From contig JABFSR010000088.1 in assembly GCA_013140495.1 (NCBI GenBank), positions 1 to 42,796 on the forward strand: 42,796 nucleotides of DNA, read 5' to 3'. A program made the position numbers and the translations under genes. Shown piece after piece: positions 42,034 to 42,796 of this stretch. Under the pieces are notes generated by a model that was given only the letters and a program-made list of their open reading frames with translations, had not been told where the DNA came from and searched no databases. Each line of letters starts with the position of its first letter. The first letter of the stretch is position 1. The stretch is from Verrucomicrobiota bacterium. GTDB lineage: Bacteria; Verrucomicrobiota; Verrucomicrobiia; Limisphaerales; JADLHS01.

Positions 42034-42275
42034 TTGTTTCTGCTTATTTAGTTGATTGGCGCGCCACGTAATCGAAAGACCGTATTGGCATGACTGAATA
42101 CCAGCTTCCCGCACTTTGGCGATTCAGCCGGGGATGACTTAAGGCAGGAAACGGATCGGTTTGAATCACGATTTCCATGCAAAGACTATCGGTTGGGTCT
42201 CTTGACGCAAGTTGATTTCTCCATGAGTTATTCGCAGCATTTCCCCCGCGAATTCTGAAAGTCACCCGTCGTGTG

Positions 42276-42796
42276 TTACTGCGTTCGCCCGAATTTCCGC
42301 TCCAGTTCCCTGTAATTCATCTCGATCAGTGTGGGCCGACCATGCGGACAGGTGTAAGGCATCGTGCAACGCCGCAAATCCTCGACGAGGTTCTGCAACT
42401 CGCGGCCAGCCAGCGGGTCATTGGCTTTCACGGCATGACGGCAGACGGTCTTGACCACCGTATGTTCTCCGAGGCGGGTGGAATTCACGTCACGCCCGGC
42501 TGCTTTCAACTCGTCCACAAGATCAAGCGCGTAACGCCGCGAGTCACCCACCTTCACAAACGGCGGCAGCGCATCGAGCAGGAACGTCCGCTCGCCAAAT
42601 TCACTCAGCCCCACACCCAGCCTTGTCAGAATCCCCAGTTGTTCGCGGAGAAACTGCGCGTCGCGAGGTGCCAGTTCAATCGTCTCCGGCAAAAGCAGCT
42701 TTTGCGACGGCGCATTTTCGTTTTGCTCAAGTCTTGTGGTCATCTGCTCAAACAAAATCCGTTCGTGCGCCGCGTGTTGATCCAGCAGCACGAGAC
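42276..42796 (-). CDS. mutL: DNA mismatch repair protein MutL, C-terminal part
   Basis: The gene enters from the right edge; about 173 codons to the stop are visible. This is the dimerisation/endonuclease domain. DQHAAHERILFE fits the DQHAx2Ex4E metal motif, so this MutL should have nicking activity, as in organisms without MutH. CRHAVKANDPL and CPHGRPTLIEM supply the cysteine and histidine zinc/clamp-binding motifs; a Q-x-L/P-type clamp site (LLLPETIELAP) lies about residue 34. The N-terminal ATPase is outside the window. The frame is open to the last base, so the first shown codon is arbitrary. Confidence 0.95.
   Translation of the reverse strand, partial: LVLLDQHAAHERILFEQMTTRLEQNENAPSQKLLLPETIELAPRDAQFLREQLGILTRLGVGLSEFGERTFLLDALPPFVKVGDSRRYALDLVDELKAAGRDVNSTRLGEHTVVKTVCRHAVKANDPLAGRELQNLVEDLRRCTMPYTCPHGRPTLIEMNYRELERKFGRTQ

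Noticed and set aside
40330..42051. Plus-strand frame of 573 codons
   Set aside because: Opposite the OmcB-like gene; histidine-, arginine- and cysteine-rich, no motifs, and it contains the complement of the terminator and signal peptide.

Overview
The window reads as chromosomal DNA of a Verrucomicrobia-type bacterium (PVC superphylum), most like the Pedosphaera/Limisphaerales group. The pointers are a Planctomycete-type cytochrome/DUF1592 protein and a DUF1552 remnant, an ECF sigma factor with a long membrane-anchored tail, [13 protein letters not shown] pseudopilins, a Kdo transferase (hence LPS), an OmcB-like cysteine-containing surface protein, frequent GTG/TTG starts, few Shine-Dalgarno sites, and many palindromic repeats that also sit in frame inside genes. 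No rRNA, tRNA, CRISPR array or complete insertion sequence was seen.

Layout. 1-5.2 kb: 5' part of a DUF1587/DUF1592 protein (minus) and a 1190-aa protein that is probably a PPi-type PEP carboxykinase (plus), both carrying the same palindromic repeat in frame. 5.5-11.2 kb (plus): FtsX-like ABC permease, a secreted protein, a class V aminotransferase. 11.2-14.3 kb (minus): an outer-membrane MetA-type channel, an Nramp transporter, a small membrane protein and a universal stress protein, behind one promoter with a perfect palindrome. 14.3-20.5 kb: TPR protein, phosphofructokinase, pseudopilin, membrane-anchored protein, ApbE lipoprotein, and a divergent deoxyhypusine-synthase-like protein. 20.8-22.2 kb: sigma factor fused to a pseudopilin-like tail. 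22.5-25.4 kb: a patchwork of DUF1552 remnant, exported superoxide dismutase, MITE-like inverted repeat, GIY-YIG-like protein, frameshifted zeta-toxin-like gene and small partner, flanked by two copies of the 3' end of tyrS. 25.4-32.6 kb (minus): tyrS, queD, luxC-like, MFS and luxE-like genes, rhaA. 33-36.6 kb (plus): mfd with four repeat inserts. 36.6-42.8 kb (minus): waaA, EF-hand membrane protein, OmcB-like protein, 3' part of mutL.

The strongest theme is repeat invasion. At least four families of imperfect palindromes lie between genes and also inside conserved genes (DUF1592 protein, putative PEPCK, ABC permease, luxE-like, mfd), always keeping the reading frame. Other leads are the sigma/pseudopilin fusion, the OmcB homologue, the toxin-like cassette at the tyrS 3' end, and the luxE-MFS-luxC cluster without luciferase genes. 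Everything was read by eye from the sequence and from memory of protein families; no database search was run.
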